Source: Tepidibacter sp.
Lineage (GTDB): Bacteria > Bacillota > Clostridia > Peptostreptococcales > Peptostreptococcaceae
Direction: 5' to 3'
NCBI RefSeq assembly: GCF_025210165.1
Contig: NZ_JAOASI010000038.1
Coordinates: 1-63,294 of the forward strand
DNA: 63,294 nucleotides
Each line of letters opens with the position of its first letter. Position 1 is the first letter of the stretch. Under the pieces are notes generated by a model. That model had not been told where the DNA came from, searched no databases, and worked only from the letters and a program-made list of their open reading frames with translations. Positions 43,672 to 53,290 of the stretch are shown in pieces. A program made the position numbers and the translations under genes.

Positions 43672-45456
43672 ATGTCTGAAAAAAGAAATGAAATTAAAGA
43701 AGAATTTAAGTGGAACTTGGAAAGTATATACAAAAATGAAGATGAATTAAATAAAGATTTTGAAAAAATTAAGAATCTTTTAGAAAATATGAAAAAGTAT
43801 AAAGGCATTTTAGGTGATTCTGAAGATAATTTATACCAGACTTTAAGTTTGTATGAACAAATATCTCGATTATCTGAAAACACTTATGTATATGCACATA
43901 TGAAGCAGCATGAAGATACAGCAAATACTAAACAACAGTCACTATCTGGAAAATCCGATATGTTATCTACTCAAATAGGAACTATTACATCATTTATGAT
44001 TCCTGAAATAATAAATATAGATAAAAATAAGATGAATGAATATTTAAAGTGTAATAAATTAAAGCCATATAAAAAGCTTATAGACCAAATATTAAGAAAA
44101 AAAATATATACACTATCGCCAAAAGAAGAAGAAATTTTGGCTATGAGTTCTGATGTTGCAAATGTTGCAGAAAATGCATTTGATATGTTATCCTTTGCAG
44201 ACATTAAATTTCCTGAAATAGAAGACGAAAAAGGGGAAAAAGTTAGACTTACTCATGGGAATTTTTCGAAATTTTTGCAAAGTAAAAATAGAAAAGTTAG
44301 AAAAGATGCATTTGAAAACATGTATGATACTTATAGTAAATATAAAAACACATTTGCAGCTACATTAGAAGGAAGTATTAAAAGAGAGATTTTTTATGCA
44401 AAGGCAAGAAATTATGATTCTGCTATACATGCATCTTTATTTGAAGATGATATAAATTCAAGTGTATATGATAATTTAATAGAGGTTATATCTAAAAATA
44501 TGGATACTTTGCACAAATATTTAAAGTTGAAGAAAGAATTTTTAGGGTTAGATGAAATACATATGTATGATATGTATACTCCTTTAGTTGAGAAGTTAGA
44601 TATAAAAATACCTTATGAACAAGCTAAAGAAATAATATTAAAAGCTTTAAAACCATTAGGTGATGAATATATAGAATTGATACAAAAGGCTTTTGATGAA
44701 AGTTGGATAGATATTTATGAGAATGAAGGTAAAAAAGGAGGCGCTTATTCTTGGGGAAGTTATGATTCTCATCCATTTATACTTCTTAATTATAAAGATG
44801 ATTTAAATTCTTTGTTTACCTTAGTTCATGAGCTTGGACATTCTATGCATAGTTATTACTCAAGAAAAAATCAACCGTATCTATATTCTCATTATAAGAT
44901 ATTTGTAGCTGAAGTTGCATCTACTTTAAATGAACAGCTACTTATGGATTATATGCTTAAAAATAGTAAGAGTGAGGATGAAAGATTATATATATTAAAC
45001 TATTATTTAGAGCAATTTAGAACTACTGTATATAGACAAACTATGTTTGCTGAATTTGAAAAAATTATACATGAAAAATCTGAAAATCAAGAAGCACTAA
45101 CTAATGAAGAGTTTTGTAATATATACTATGATTTGAATGTTAAGTACTATGGAAAAGATGTATGTGTTGATGATCAAATTGCAATGGAATGGGCTAGAGT
45201 TCCTCATTTCTATTCTAATTTTTATGTATATAAGTATGCCACAGGATTCTCTGCTGCTGCAACTCTTAGCTATAATATATTAAGTGGGGATTCTGAGTCA
45301 CTAGATAGATATTTAGAATTCTTAAAAAGTGGAGGATCTGATTATCCTTTGAATCAGCTTAAAAAAGCTGGTGTTGATATGGAAGATGAAAAATCTATAC
45401 AAATAGCTCTTGATACTTTTAAAGAACTAGTATATAAACTTGAAAAATCTAAATAA
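43672..45456 (+). CDS. pepF: Oligoendopeptidase F
   Basis: 594 residues, M3B peptidase. Zinc site HELGHSMH (about 385-392, HExxH) with downstream Glu in FVAEVASTLNE (about 413-423). N-terminal oligopeptidase-F domain with WNLESIYKNEDEL. Cytosolic degradation of 7-17-residue peptides. RBS AAGGAGG; terminator follows. Typical family length. Confidence 0.94.
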   Translation: MSEKRNEIKEEFKWNLESIYKNEDELNKDFEKIKNLLENMKKYKGILGDSEDNLYQTLSLYEQISRLSENTYVYAHMKQHEDTANTKQQSLSGKSDMLSTQIGTITSFMIPEIINIDKNKMNEYLKCNKLKPYKKLIDQILRKKIYTLSPKEEEILAMSSDVANVAENAFDMLSFADIKFPEIEDEKGEKVRLTHGNFSKFLQSKNRKVRKDAFENMYDTYSKYKNTFAATLEGSIKREIFYAKARNYDSAIHASLFEDDINSSVYDNLIEVISKNMDTLHKYLKLKKEFLGLDEIHMYDMYTPLVEKLDIKIPYEQAKEIILKALKPLGDEYIELIQKAFDESWIDIYENEGKKGGAYSWGSYDSHPFILLNYKDDLNSLFTLVHELGHSMHSYYSRKNQPYLYSHYKIFVAEVASTLNEQLLMDYMLKNSKSEDERLYILNYYLEQFRTTVYRQTMFAEFEKIIHEKSENQEALTNEEFCNIYYDLNVKYYGKDVCVDDQIAMEWARVPHFYSNFYVYKYATGFSAAATLSYNILSGDSESLDRYLEFLKSGGSDYPLNQLKKAGVDMEDEKSIQIALDTFKELVYKLEKSK

Positions 45457-45466
45457 AGTTTCATAA

Positions 45467-45499
45467 AAAAAAGAGAAATCGATAGATTTCTCTTTTTTT
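45467..45499 (+). terminator. Terminator of pepF
   Basis: Stem AAAGAGAAATC/GATTTCTCTTT (45470-45480 with 45485-45495), GATA loop, further T's. Confidence 0.88.
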
Positions 45500-45604
45500 A
45501 GCCAAATAAATACAATATCTCATTGAAGTTAAAAATAGACTCTGATATCATATAAAATAAGACTTATTAATATATGTAGAATAATTGTAGTGTGAGGTGG
45601 TCCA

Positions 45605-46702
45605 ATGAGGCTTATAAATATTAATTATATAGATGTTGAAAAATATGAATATTATGTAGCTAAAAGTATAAATTCAAATGGAGTTGTATTACTTCAACAA
45701 AATGTTAAGTTAAACCATAATTATATTAGTCAGCTTAAGTTAAAAGATATAAAATATGTTTATGTAAATGATGAAATATCAGAAGGTATAGAACCTAATG
45801 ATACAATATCAACTGAAAAATATAGAGAAGTAAAAGGTGTTATAAAGGATCAGTTTAATATGGTCAAAAAAGGTAAAAATATAGGACTTAATATGAATAT
45901 AATAAACAATACTGTTTCTGAAATGTTAGACATAATAACATCTAAAAGAGATATAACCTACAGTATAAATGAGATTAAAGTGACAGATGATTATTTATAT
46001 GAGCATAGTTTAAATGTTATGGTATCGTGTCTTTATGCTGGAATTATTATGAAGTATGACAAGATAAAACTCCATAAATTGGCTTTAGGAGCATTGCTTC
46101 ATGATATTGGAAAAGTTTCCATAAATCCAGATATTTTAAATAAGCCAGGAAAGTTAACGGATAAGGAAAGAAGTGAAATTGAGACACATCCTGAAATGGG
46201 ATACAGATATATAAGTGATAATTATGGAGATGAAGTATCTGCTTTGAGTAAGCAAATTATTTTACAACATCATGAAAAGTGGAATGGAAAGGGGTATCCG
46301 AATCAATTGGCAGGAGATAGTATATATGAATTGGCTAGAATATGCTCTGTAGCAGATGTTTTTGATGCCTTGACAACAGATAGAGTATATAGAGAAAAAA
46401 TGCCTATATATAAAGCTTCTGAATACATATATAGTTTAGGTTATAATGATTTTGACTTTGAAATAGTTAAATTGTTTTTATCTAGAATAGTAAAGTTTAA
46501 GGAAGGATCTATAGTCAAACTCTCTGATGGGTCTAAGGGTATTGTATATAACCAAAATAAGCATATGCTTGATAGACCTATAATCAAACTTCTTGCAGAT
46601 AAAGATGGAAAAAATATAATGTATAAAAATATATTTGTAGACTTAATAGAGGAAAAGACTTTATTTATAGAGAAACAATTAGAAAGCATACTTTCTAATT
46701 AA
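45605..46702 (+). CDS. HD-GYP domain protein (putative c-di-GMP phosphodiesterase)
   Basis: 365 residues. N-terminal ~120 residues of unknown fold; HD-GYP domain about 130-310 with LLHDIGKVSINPDILNKPGKL (about 160-180), HPEMGYRYI, QHHEKWNGKGYP (GYP triad about 235-237) and VADVFDALTTDR. Metal-binding HD and GYP residues are intact, so hydrolysis of c-di-GMP to pGpG/GMP is likely. RBS GAGGTGG. Followed closely by a sensor kinase; may tune the c-di-GMP level read by PelD, though they are 37 kb apart. Confidence 0.9.
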   Translation: MRLININYIDVEKYEYYVAKSINSNGVVLLQQNVKLNHNYISQLKLKDIKYVYVNDEISEGIEPNDTISTEKYREVKGVIKDQFNMVKKGKNIGLNMNIINNTVSEMLDIITSKRDITYSINEIKVTDDYLYEHSLNVMVSCLYAGIIMKYDKIKLHKLALGALLHDIGKVSINPDILNKPGKLTDKERSEIETHPEMGYRYISDNYGDEVSALSKQIILQHHEKWNGKGYPNQLAGDSIYELARICSVADVFDALTTDRVYREKMPIYKASEYIYSLGYNDFDFEIVKLFLSRIVKFKEGSIVKLSDGSKGIVYNQNKHMLDRPIIKLLADKDGKNIMYKNIFVDLIEEKTLFIEKQLESILSN

Positions 46703-46713
46703 GGAGATTTAAA

Positions 46714-47964
46714 GTGAAAGAATTTAAAAAAAATATACTGATAAGTTTGATTATAGCTTTTGTATCTCAAATATATATAAATATATTCAATGATGATTTT
46801 AGGGTATCTGCTGGAATAATATTTTTATCTATTATATTTATATTCTTTAAGAATATAAATATAATAGTAACTAGTGTTGTAACGGCGAATGTAGTATTTA
46901 TTTTGAGGGTTATTATATTGTATTTTGAAGGAAATAGCTTTTATTATTCATTTAAAGTTAACTATCCAGTTATATTTTTTTATTTAAGTTTTGGAATGGT
47001 ATTTAATTTGTTAAAAATTAGAAATCAGAAGAATATATACTTTCTGTTTACATCCCTTTGCATGAGTGAATTTGTTGGGAATTTAGTTGAAAGTTTATTT
47101 AGATATAATATGAATTTCGGTATACAAAATACAAAAGTTCTGATTATGGTGTGTTTAGTTAGAAGTTCTGTTGCGCTTGTATTTATAAATATAATAAAAG
47201 AATATAATATTTTGATAGAAAAAGAAGAACATGATGAAAGATATAGAAAATTATTATTTTTAATATCTAGTTTAAAAACAGAGATATATTTTATGAATAA
47301 AAACATGGATAATATAGAAGGGGTTATGAGCAATTCGTTTGAATTATATGAAAAACTAGATTCTTTAGATATAGATGATAGTATAAAAGCTATATCTCTT
47401 TCTATAACAAAAGATATACACGAAATTAAAAAAGATTATATAAGGGTTATAAAAGGGATAGAAGAAGTTACTCATATAAAAGCAAAGCATAAGGAAATGA
47501 GTCTTGTTTATATATTTAATATACTTGAAGACAGTACTATTAAGTATATGGATTCAATTGGTTCTAGTATAGAAGTGAATTTTAATATTGGACGGGATAT
47601 AAAGGTTAAGGATCATTATATTTTGATATCTATACTTAGGAACTTAATAAACAACTCTATAGAATCTATAAATGATAAAAATGGGGTTATTGATGTTAGC
47701 TATTTTTGTGAGGATGACAAGTTTATTTTTATTGTATCAGATAATGGTAAAGGTATAAAAGATTCTGATAAAAATTATATATTTAATCCTGGTTTTTCTA
47801 CTAAGTTCAATATGGACACAGGTGATATGAATAGAGGTATAGGACTTACTATTGTGAAAGAAATGGTTGAATCACATTTTAATGGATGTATAAGTATTAA
47901 ATCGGAGTATCGGATAGGTACTACATTTGAAATAATAATACCTAAAGAACAACTAGAAAGGTGA
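46714..47964 (+). CDS. GHKL sensor histidine kinase (GlnK/DcuS-like)
   Basis: 416 residues with GTG start, AAGGAG 8 nt upstream. Five to six membrane helices (about 8-165), coiled-coil linker, then a GHKL ATPase: NLINNSIESIND (N box, about 308-319), DNGKG (about 342-346), NPGFSTKF and GDMNRGIGLTIVKEMV (G2 box). The phospho-acceptor His region is not obvious (HDER or HEIKKDY are candidates). Paired with the response regulator 4 nt downstream; the next gene is an amino-acid/dicarboxylate symporter, so it probably senses glutamine/glutamate or a C4 acid. Confidence 0.82.
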   Translation: MKEFKKNILISLIIAFVSQIYINIFNDDFRVSAGIIFLSIIFIFFKNINIIVTSVVTANVVFILRVIILYFEGNSFYYSFKVNYPVIFFYLSFGMVFNLLKIRNQKNIYFLFTSLCMSEFVGNLVESLFRYNMNFGIQNTKVLIMVCLVRSSVALVFINIIKEYNILIEKEEHDERYRKLLFLISSLKTEIYFMNKNMDNIEGVMSNSFELYEKLDSLDIDDSIKAISLSITKDIHEIKKDYIRVIKGIEEVTHIKAKHKEMSLVYIFNILEDSTIKYMDSIGSSIEVNFNIGRDIKVKDHYILISILRNLINNSIESINDKNGVIDVSYFCEDDKFIFIVSDNGKGIKDSDKNYIFNPGFSTKFNMDTGDMNRGIGLTIVKEMVESHFNGCISIKSEYRIGTTFEIIIPKEQLER

Positions 47965-47968
47965 TTGA

Positions 47969-48805
47969 ATGAAATTTTATATAGTTGATGATGATATAAG
48001 TGTTGTTAAGGTTTTAGAAAATATAATAGAGTATAAGAATTTAGGGGAAGTTATAGGGTATTCACTGAGTGGAGAAGAGTGTATAAAAGAAATATTAGTT
48101 AAAAACCCAGATATAGTTATCGTTGATCTATTAATGCCGTGCAAAAATGGTATAGAGGTTGTAAAAAATGTTAAAAATATTAAGCGTGATATTAGGTTTA
48201 TTATGATATCTCAGGTATCATCAAAAGATATGATAGCAAAAGCATATAATAAAGGGATTGAGTTTTTTATAAATAAACCTATAAATATAATAGAGGTTGA
48301 AAAAGTTATAAATAATGTAAAAGAAAAAATTGAAATGAATGCTACCTTAAATAGTATAAAGGGAATGTTTAAAAATCTAGAATCAGATAATAAGAGTGCA
48401 AGTAAAAAGTCAGAAATTGCAAAAATTAAGTATTCTCTTTCAAAATTAGGGATAATAGGAGAAATAGGAAGTAAAGATATAATAAATATATGTGAATATA
48501 TTATCACTAAAGGTGATAAATATTTAAATTACAAGGTTAGTGAGATGTGCAAAAAACTAAGCAATAATCCTAAAGCTATGGAGCAAAGAATAAGAAGAGC
48601 TATAAATAAAGCTTTAAATAATATAGCTAGTTTGGGAATTGAAGATTATATGAACAATGATTTTTCGACATATTCAAATTTGGTATTTAATTTTGAAGAT
48701 GTAAAAACTCAAATGGACTATATAAGAGGGAAAAGTAGCGTATGTGGAAAGATAAGTGTTAAAAAGTTTATAGAAGGTCTAATAATACAAAATGAAATTA
48801 TGTAA
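47969..48805 (+). CDS. Response regulator with YcbB/GlnL-type DNA-binding domain
   Basis: 278 residues. Receiver domain about 1-118: IVDDD (acidic pocket), phospho-acceptor Asp in VIVDLLMP (about 53), SQVS and Lys in INKPINI (about 103). C-terminal domain (about 155-265, SKLGIIGEIGSKDI, NPKAMEQRIRRAINKALNNIA) matches the YcbB domain of B. subtilis GlnL. GlnL controls glutaminase and glutamine transporter genes; here the adjacent symporter is the likely target. Confidence 0.85.
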   Translation: MKFYIVDDDISVVKVLENIIEYKNLGEVIGYSLSGEECIKEILVKNPDIVIVDLLMPCKNGIEVVKNVKNIKRDIRFIMISQVSSKDMIAKAYNKGIEFFINKPINIIEVEKVINNVKEKIEMNATLNSIKGMFKNLESDNKSASKKSEIAKIKYSLSKLGIIGEIGSKDIINICEYIITKGDKYLNYKVSEMCKKLSNNPKAMEQRIRRAINKALNNIASLGIEDYMNNDFSTYSNLVFNFEDVKTQMDYIRGKSSVCGKISVKKFIEGLIIQNEIM

Positions 48806-48919
48806 TTGAATTATTGCATTTTACTGAAAAATGAAAAGTATTATTTTGAATATTTCAGTATTTTTTTGTATTCCCCCTATATCATAATATTATAAGATAA
48901 AAAATTAGGAGGGGAATAT

Positions 48920-50194
48920 ATGAAAAAAAAGCTTAGTTTAACAATGAAAATATTTATAGCTTTAGGGCTAGGACTAATAATGGGACTGATACTAAATTCT
49001 ATGCCGTCAGGATATGTAAAAGATGCATTGTTAATAGACGGAATATTCAGATTGTGTGGTAAGGTATTTATAAATGCGATAAAAATGCTTGTGGTACCAC
49101 TTGTATTTGTATCTTTAATTTGCGGAGCATCTGCAATTGGAGATGTTAAAAAATTAGGAAGAGTAGGGGTTAAAACTCTTGTTTTCTATATGATAACTAC
49201 TGCGGTTGCTATAAGTATAGCCTTATTTATAGGTAAGTTTATGAATCCTGGTATTGGACTGGATATGTCTAATATAATAAAGCAAGAACCAACTATAGGG
49301 CAGTCAAAATCACTTGTTGATGTTATTATATCTATGGTGCCTACAAATCCTATAGCTTCAATGGCAAATGGACAGATGCTTCCTATAATAGTTTTCTCTT
49401 TATTAATGGGAGTAAGTATGGCCTTAGTTAGAGAAAAAGCACAACCTGTAATTGATATATTTGAAGCTTTAAATGAAATAGTAATGAAAATGGTTATGGT
49501 TGTTATGGAATTTGCACCTATTGGGGTATTTGCTCTTATAGCTAATACTTTTTCGAGAGTTGGATTAGGTGCTATGGCAAATTTAGCTAAATACATGTTA
49601 GCAGTTATATTTGCATTAATTATACATGCAATATGTACTTATATGGGAGTTCTTACATTTGTGGGTAGATTAAATCCTGTGGTATTTTTTAAGAAGTTCT
49701 TACCTGTAGCTGGAGTTGCTTTTTCTACAGCGTCAAGTAATGCAACACTTCCTGTAACTATAGAAGCTGTTGAGAACATGGGAGTATCTAAGAATGTTGC
49801 ATCATTTACACTTCCTCTTGGAGCAACTATAAATATGGATGGAACAGCTATAATGCAAGGAGTTGCCTGTATATTCATATCGCAAGTATACGGAATAGAT
49901 TTAAGTATGCAAGCTTTATTAACAATAATAGCTACAGCTACACTTGCATCAGTTGGAACTGCTGGTGTACCTGGAGTTGGACTAATTACACTGTCTATGG
50001 TTTTACAATCAGTAGGTCTTCCTGTTGAAGGTATAGCTCTTATAATAGGTATAGATAGAGTATTGGATATGTGTAGAACTGCTATAAATATAACTGGAGA
50101 TTCAGTTTGTACAATAGTTGTGGCTAAAACTGAAGGCGAGTTTGATGAAGATATGTATTATAATCAAAAAGTAGTAGAAGAAGTTTTAAACTAA
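48920..50194 (+). CDS. Dicarboxylate/amino acid:cation symporter (DAACS family)
   Basis: 424 residues, eight membrane helices and two re-entrant hairpins. Motifs: FINAIKMLVVPLVFVSL, serine-rich hairpin ASSNATLPVT (about 274-283), NMDGTAIMQG (about 307-316) and GVPGVGLI. GltP/GltT/DctA family uptake of glutamate, aspartate or C4-dicarboxylates with Na+ or H+. RBS AGGAGGGG; preceded by the two-component system that probably regulates it, followed by a terminator. Confidence 0.92.
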   Translation: MKKKLSLTMKIFIALGLGLIMGLILNSMPSGYVKDALLIDGIFRLCGKVFINAIKMLVVPLVFVSLICGASAIGDVKKLGRVGVKTLVFYMITTAVAISIALFIGKFMNPGIGLDMSNIIKQEPTIGQSKSLVDVIISMVPTNPIASMANGQMLPIIVFSLLMGVSMALVREKAQPVIDIFEALNEIVMKMVMVVMEFAPIGVFALIANTFSRVGLGAMANLAKYMLAVIFALIIHAICTYMGVLTFVGRLNPVVFFKKFLPVAGVAFSTASSNATLPVTIEAVENMGVSKNVASFTLPLGATINMDGTAIMQGVACIFISQVYGIDLSMQALLTIIATATLASVGTAGVPGVGLITLSMVLQSVGLPVEGIALIIGIDRVLDMCRTAINITGDSVCTIVVAKTEGEFDEDMYYNQKVVEEVLN

Positions 50195-50233
50195 AATTCG
50201 CTAGAACAAAAAAATTATAATCATTTAGTATAG

Positions 50234-50266
50234 AAAAAATAAAGAGCTTAAGCCCTTTATTTTTTT
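50234..50266 (+). terminator. Terminator of the symporter gene
   Basis: Stem AAATAAAG/CTTTATTT (with more A/T pairs) around AGCTTAAGCC, followed by seven T. Confidence 0.82.
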
Positions 50267-50277
50267 GTGCATAAGCA

Positions 50278-50370
50278 CAAAATAATACACATTAAAATAA
50301 CGCTACTTTGTCAACGTTTTAATAAAACGTTAACTAAAAGTAGCTAAAATTTGTAATGTGTATTATTTTG
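50278..50370. repeat. Large imperfect palindrome (~93 bp)
   Basis: The outer arms CAAAATAATACACATTA and its complement (50278-50294 with about 50354-50370) enclose GCTACTTT/AAAGTAGC and an inner AACGTTTT/AAAACGTT hairpin centred near 50324. The whole stretch is thus one long stem with small interruptions. It lies just after a terminator and ~120 bp before the next gene. Could be a MITE, a structured RNA or a recombination site; no other copy was seen in the window. Confidence 0.6.
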
Positions 50371-50492
50371 GAGTTTGTTTTTTTAATCACTAGTAAATTG
50401 ATAGTATAATGTTTAATTGACCTATATATTTAAAATATATGGTAAAATCATAGGTAGTATTTGGAATATTATCGAAGGATGAGGTGTGTCTT

Positions 50493-50813
50493 ATGATGGT
50501 TTCAGAGGTGTTTGATATTCTACCAAGACAATGGGGGATTCGTGGAGATCCGTATTTATGGGATGAACTTAAAAAAGAATTGGATTATGATATTAAAAAT
50601 ATTACAGCCAAGCAATTTAGGGAAAGACTAATTACGTTGTTTGAAGAAAAAATAGGTAGAACACTTAATAGCGATGACATGGTATATATTGAAGAATATG
50701 CTAATGGTGGAATGTCTAGTGGACATATTGACATAGTAACATGGAGAGAAAGGCTAATTCCATTTTTAATTGATAACTTTGTTAAAGCGAAAGCAGGAAC
50801 TGAAGATGAATAA
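50493..50813 (+). CDS. Hypothetical protein, 106 residues
   Basis: Starts at ATG 50493, or 50496, after GATGAGGTG. Composition is that of a real gene: VFDILPRQWGIRGDPYLWDELKK (start), EEKIGRTLNSDDMVYIEEYANGGMSSGHID. No membrane segment or Cys. I do not recognise a family function. Stand-alone between the palindrome and an ORF-poor stretch. Confidence 0.65.
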   Translation: MMVSEVFDILPRQWGIRGDPYLWDELKKELDYDIKNITAKQFRERLITLFEEKIGRTLNSDDMVYIEEYANGGMSSGHIDIVTWRERLIPFLIDNFVKAKAGTEDE

Positions 50814-51264
50814 AGTTGTGCATAGATATAATTAAATTTTATAATTTAGAAGAACAAGAAGAGTTGATTTGTGATGCTATTGAAATAAAGTTAAAGAATG
50901 AACAAGTTATATTTCTATACCCATCCTTTTATTTTGGAATTAATATAGGGAGGAAAAAAGGAAGTATGGAAATTAAATTTAGATAATAATGTAAAAATAA
51001 ATGAATCCTATATAAAAATATCTAATTTATAGGAATATTGTTCAATAATTACCTATCTATAGATATAGTAATATCCAAAAATCACTAGATAAATGTTAAG
51101 AAAATTCGTTGTTTGACCGACAGGGAGTTTAGAATTTTTAGAATATTGAATAAGGTGTAATGCTTAGTTTTATTAAAAATATTTAATCTATGAGTGGTAT
51201 TTTAATACCCTTAATTTGAGTTTAAGCAGAAATAAAAAAATAAGAGGAAAATTCCTCTTATTCT
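50814..51264. other. ORF-poor interval with possible small ORF and partial repeat element
   Basis: No convincing gene. A TTG-started frame at 50816-50986 encodes 56 residues ending in YFGINIGRKKGSMEIKFR, without a clear ribosome site; it may be a remnant. The rest (51095-51218) is a partial copy of the MITE-like element described separately. The last bases before 51265 contain AAGAGGAAAATTCCTCTTATT, a small hairpin that may end typA transcription on the minus strand. Confidence 0.4.
51095..51218 (-). repeat. MITE-like element, partial copy (inverted)
   Basis: Read on the minus strand it begins TTAAGGGTATTAAAATACC and continues through CTAAACTCCCT and GGTCAAACAACGAA to CTTAAC, matching the first ~115 bp of the complete copy at 59242-59436. 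The second half and its terminal repeat are absent. Confidence 0.7.
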
Positions 51265-53082
51265 CTATTTTCTATTTTTATTATATTTTACTCTATCATT
51301 TTCATTTAATACTTTCTTTCTAAGTCTTATAGCATCTGGAGTGATTTCTACAAGCTCATCATCAGCTATGAATTCTAACGCTTCTTCTAGAGTGAATGTT
51401 CTAGGTGGAGATAATTTAACAGCATCATCAGAACCAGAAGATCTTGTATTAGTTAATTTCTTGTTTTTACAAGGGTTAACTGTCATATCTTCTTTTCTAG
51501 AGTTCATACCTATAATCATACCTTCATAAACCTCTGTGGTAGGATTTATAAACATTGTGGCTCTATCACTTAAGTTGAATAAAGAATATGCCATAGCAAC
51601 ACCTTTAGCTTGAGATATTAAAACTCCATTTAATCTTTGAGGTATTTCACCCTTGTACTCTTCAAATCTTGCAAATGAACGAACTATAGTACCTTCTCCT
51701 CTAGTATCGTTTATAAATTCACTTCTATAACCTATAAGACCTCTTGTAGGAACTATATACTCAAGTTTTGTGTAGTTGTTTTCAGATTCCATACCTTCCA
51801 TAAGACCTTTTCTTAAGTTAAGCTTAGAAATTACAGTTCCAGAGTATTCATCAGGAACATTTAAGATAACTCTTTCAACTGGCTCAAGTAAAACTCCGTC
51901 TTCTTTATGCATTAAAACCTCAGGCTTTGAAACTGCAAGTTCGTATCCTTCTCTCCTCATACTTTCTATAAGTATAGATAAGTGAAGTTCTCCTCTACCA
52001 GATACTTTGTATCCATCAGTAGTATCTAACGCATCTACTCTTAATCCTACGTTTACTTCAAGCTCTTTTTCTAATCTATCTTTTAAGTGTCTAGTAGTTA
52101 AGAATTTACCACTTTGTCCAACGAATGGAGAATCATTAACGTAGAAGTTCATAGAAAGTGTAGGTTCCTCTATTTTTATCATTTCCATAGGTAATATATT
52201 ATCTTCATTACAAAGAGTTTCTCCTATAGAGATATCAGATATACCAGATATAACTACTATGTCACCACTTTTTGCTTCTTTTTTAGCAATTTGGTTTAAA
52301 CCTTCATATACAAACATTTTAGCTACTTTACCCTTACCAACAGAACCATCTCTTCTTGTGATAGCAACTGTTTGACCTTCTTTTAAAGTACCTTTATAAA
52401 TTCTTCCTATACCAAGTCTTCCGATATAATCATCATAACCTAGAGCTGATACTTGCATTTGAAGAGATTCGTTATCGTAATCAGGATACACGTCTACATG
52501 GTTAAGTATAGTTTCAAATAAAGGAGATAAATCAGTACTATCATCATCTAATTCTCTCTTTGCAATACCATCTTTTGCAATACCGTATATAATTGGGAAA
52601 TCTAATTGTTCATCATTAGCATTTAAATCAACGAATAAATCAAAAACCATGTCTACAACGTCTTCAGCCCTTTGATCTTTTTTATCTATTTTATTTATGA
52701 ATAAGATAGGTCTAATTCCAAGCTCTAAAGATTTTTGAAGAACGAATCTAGTTTGAGGCATAGGGCCCTCGCTTGAATCTACAAGTAGTATAACTGTATC
52801 AACAGTTTTTATAACTCTTTCAACCTCAGATGAGAAATCTGAGTGACCAGGTGTATCTACTATATTTATTTTTACTCCATTGTATTGAATAGAACAGTTT
52901 TTAGAGTATATAGTTATACCTCTTTCACGCTCTAAATCATTACTATCCATTACACAATCAACAACTTCTTGATTCTCTCTAAAGACACCACTTTGACTTA
53001 AAAATGCATCTACTAGTGTAGATTTTCCTGCATCAACGTGGGCAATAACTGCTATATTTACAATATCTTGTTTTTTCGACAT
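51265..53082 (-). CDS. typA: Ribosome-associated GTPase TypA/BipA
   Basis: 605 residues. Translation-factor GTPase: AHVDAGKST (G1, about 14-22), RGITI (G2), DTPGHSD (G3, about 75-81), NKID (G4, about 129-132), then EF-G-like domains II, III and V and the TypA-specific C-terminus. Binds the 70S ribosome and helps 50S assembly or stress adaptation. RBS AAAGGGAG on the minus strand. Monocistronic. Confidence 0.96.
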   Translation of the reverse strand: MSKKQDIVNIAVIAHVDAGKSTLVDAFLSQSGVFRENQEVVDCVMDSNDLERERGITIYSKNCSIQYNGVKINIVDTPGHSDFSSEVERVIKTVDTVILLVDSSEGPMPQTRFVLQKSLELGIRPILFINKIDKKDQRAEDVVDMVFDLFVDLNANDEQLDFPIIYGIAKDGIAKRELDDDSTDLSPLFETILNHVDVYPDYDNESLQMQVSALGYDDYIGRLGIGRIYKGTLKEGQTVAITRRDGSVGKGKVAKMFVYEGLNQIAKKEAKSGDIVVISGISDISIGETLCNEDNILPMEMIKIEEPTLSMNFYVNDSPFVGQSGKFLTTRHLKDRLEKELEVNVGLRVDALDTTDGYKVSGRGELHLSILIESMRREGYELAVSKPEVLMHKEDGVLLEPVERVILNVPDEYSGTVISKLNLRKGLMEGMESENNYTKLEYIVPTRGLIGYRSEFINDTRGEGTIVRSFARFEEYKGEIPQRLNGVLISQAKGVAMAYSLFNLSDRATMFINPTTEVYEGMIIGMNSRKEDMTVNPCKNKKLTNTRSSGSDDAVKLSPPRTFTLEEALEFIADDELVEITPDAIRLRKKVLNENDRVKYNKNRK

Positions 53083-53189
53083 TTTAAACTCCCTTTCTTT
53101 AAAAATCGCATTCTTATATTGTACACTTAAATCTATGAATAAGCAAATAAAGTTTTTGAAATCCTAGTATTTACATATTATTAACATAC

Positions 53190-53228
53190 TTAACCAAGCT
53201 ATAACACTCATTTAACATTGATATAACA
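53190..53228 (+). promoter_or_regulatory. PhoP/PhoB box array upstream of pstS
   Basis: Four TTAACA-like hexamers start exactly 11 bp apart: TTAACC 53190, ATAACA 53201, TTAACA 53212, ATAACA 53223; an extra TTAACA sits at 53181. This is the TT(A/T)ACA-N5 direct-repeat pattern bound by PhoP in Firmicutes. A -10-like TATTCT follows near 53238. Predicts induction on phosphate starvation. Confidence 0.8.
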
Positions 53229-53290
53229 AATGAATAGTATTCTGAATATGTGGAAAAAATAATTTCTGAAATTTGAAAGGAGAATATTTT

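Noticed and set aside
51341-51985. Plus-strand ORFs across typA
   Set aside because: They are shadows on the opposite strand of a well-conserved GTPase gene.
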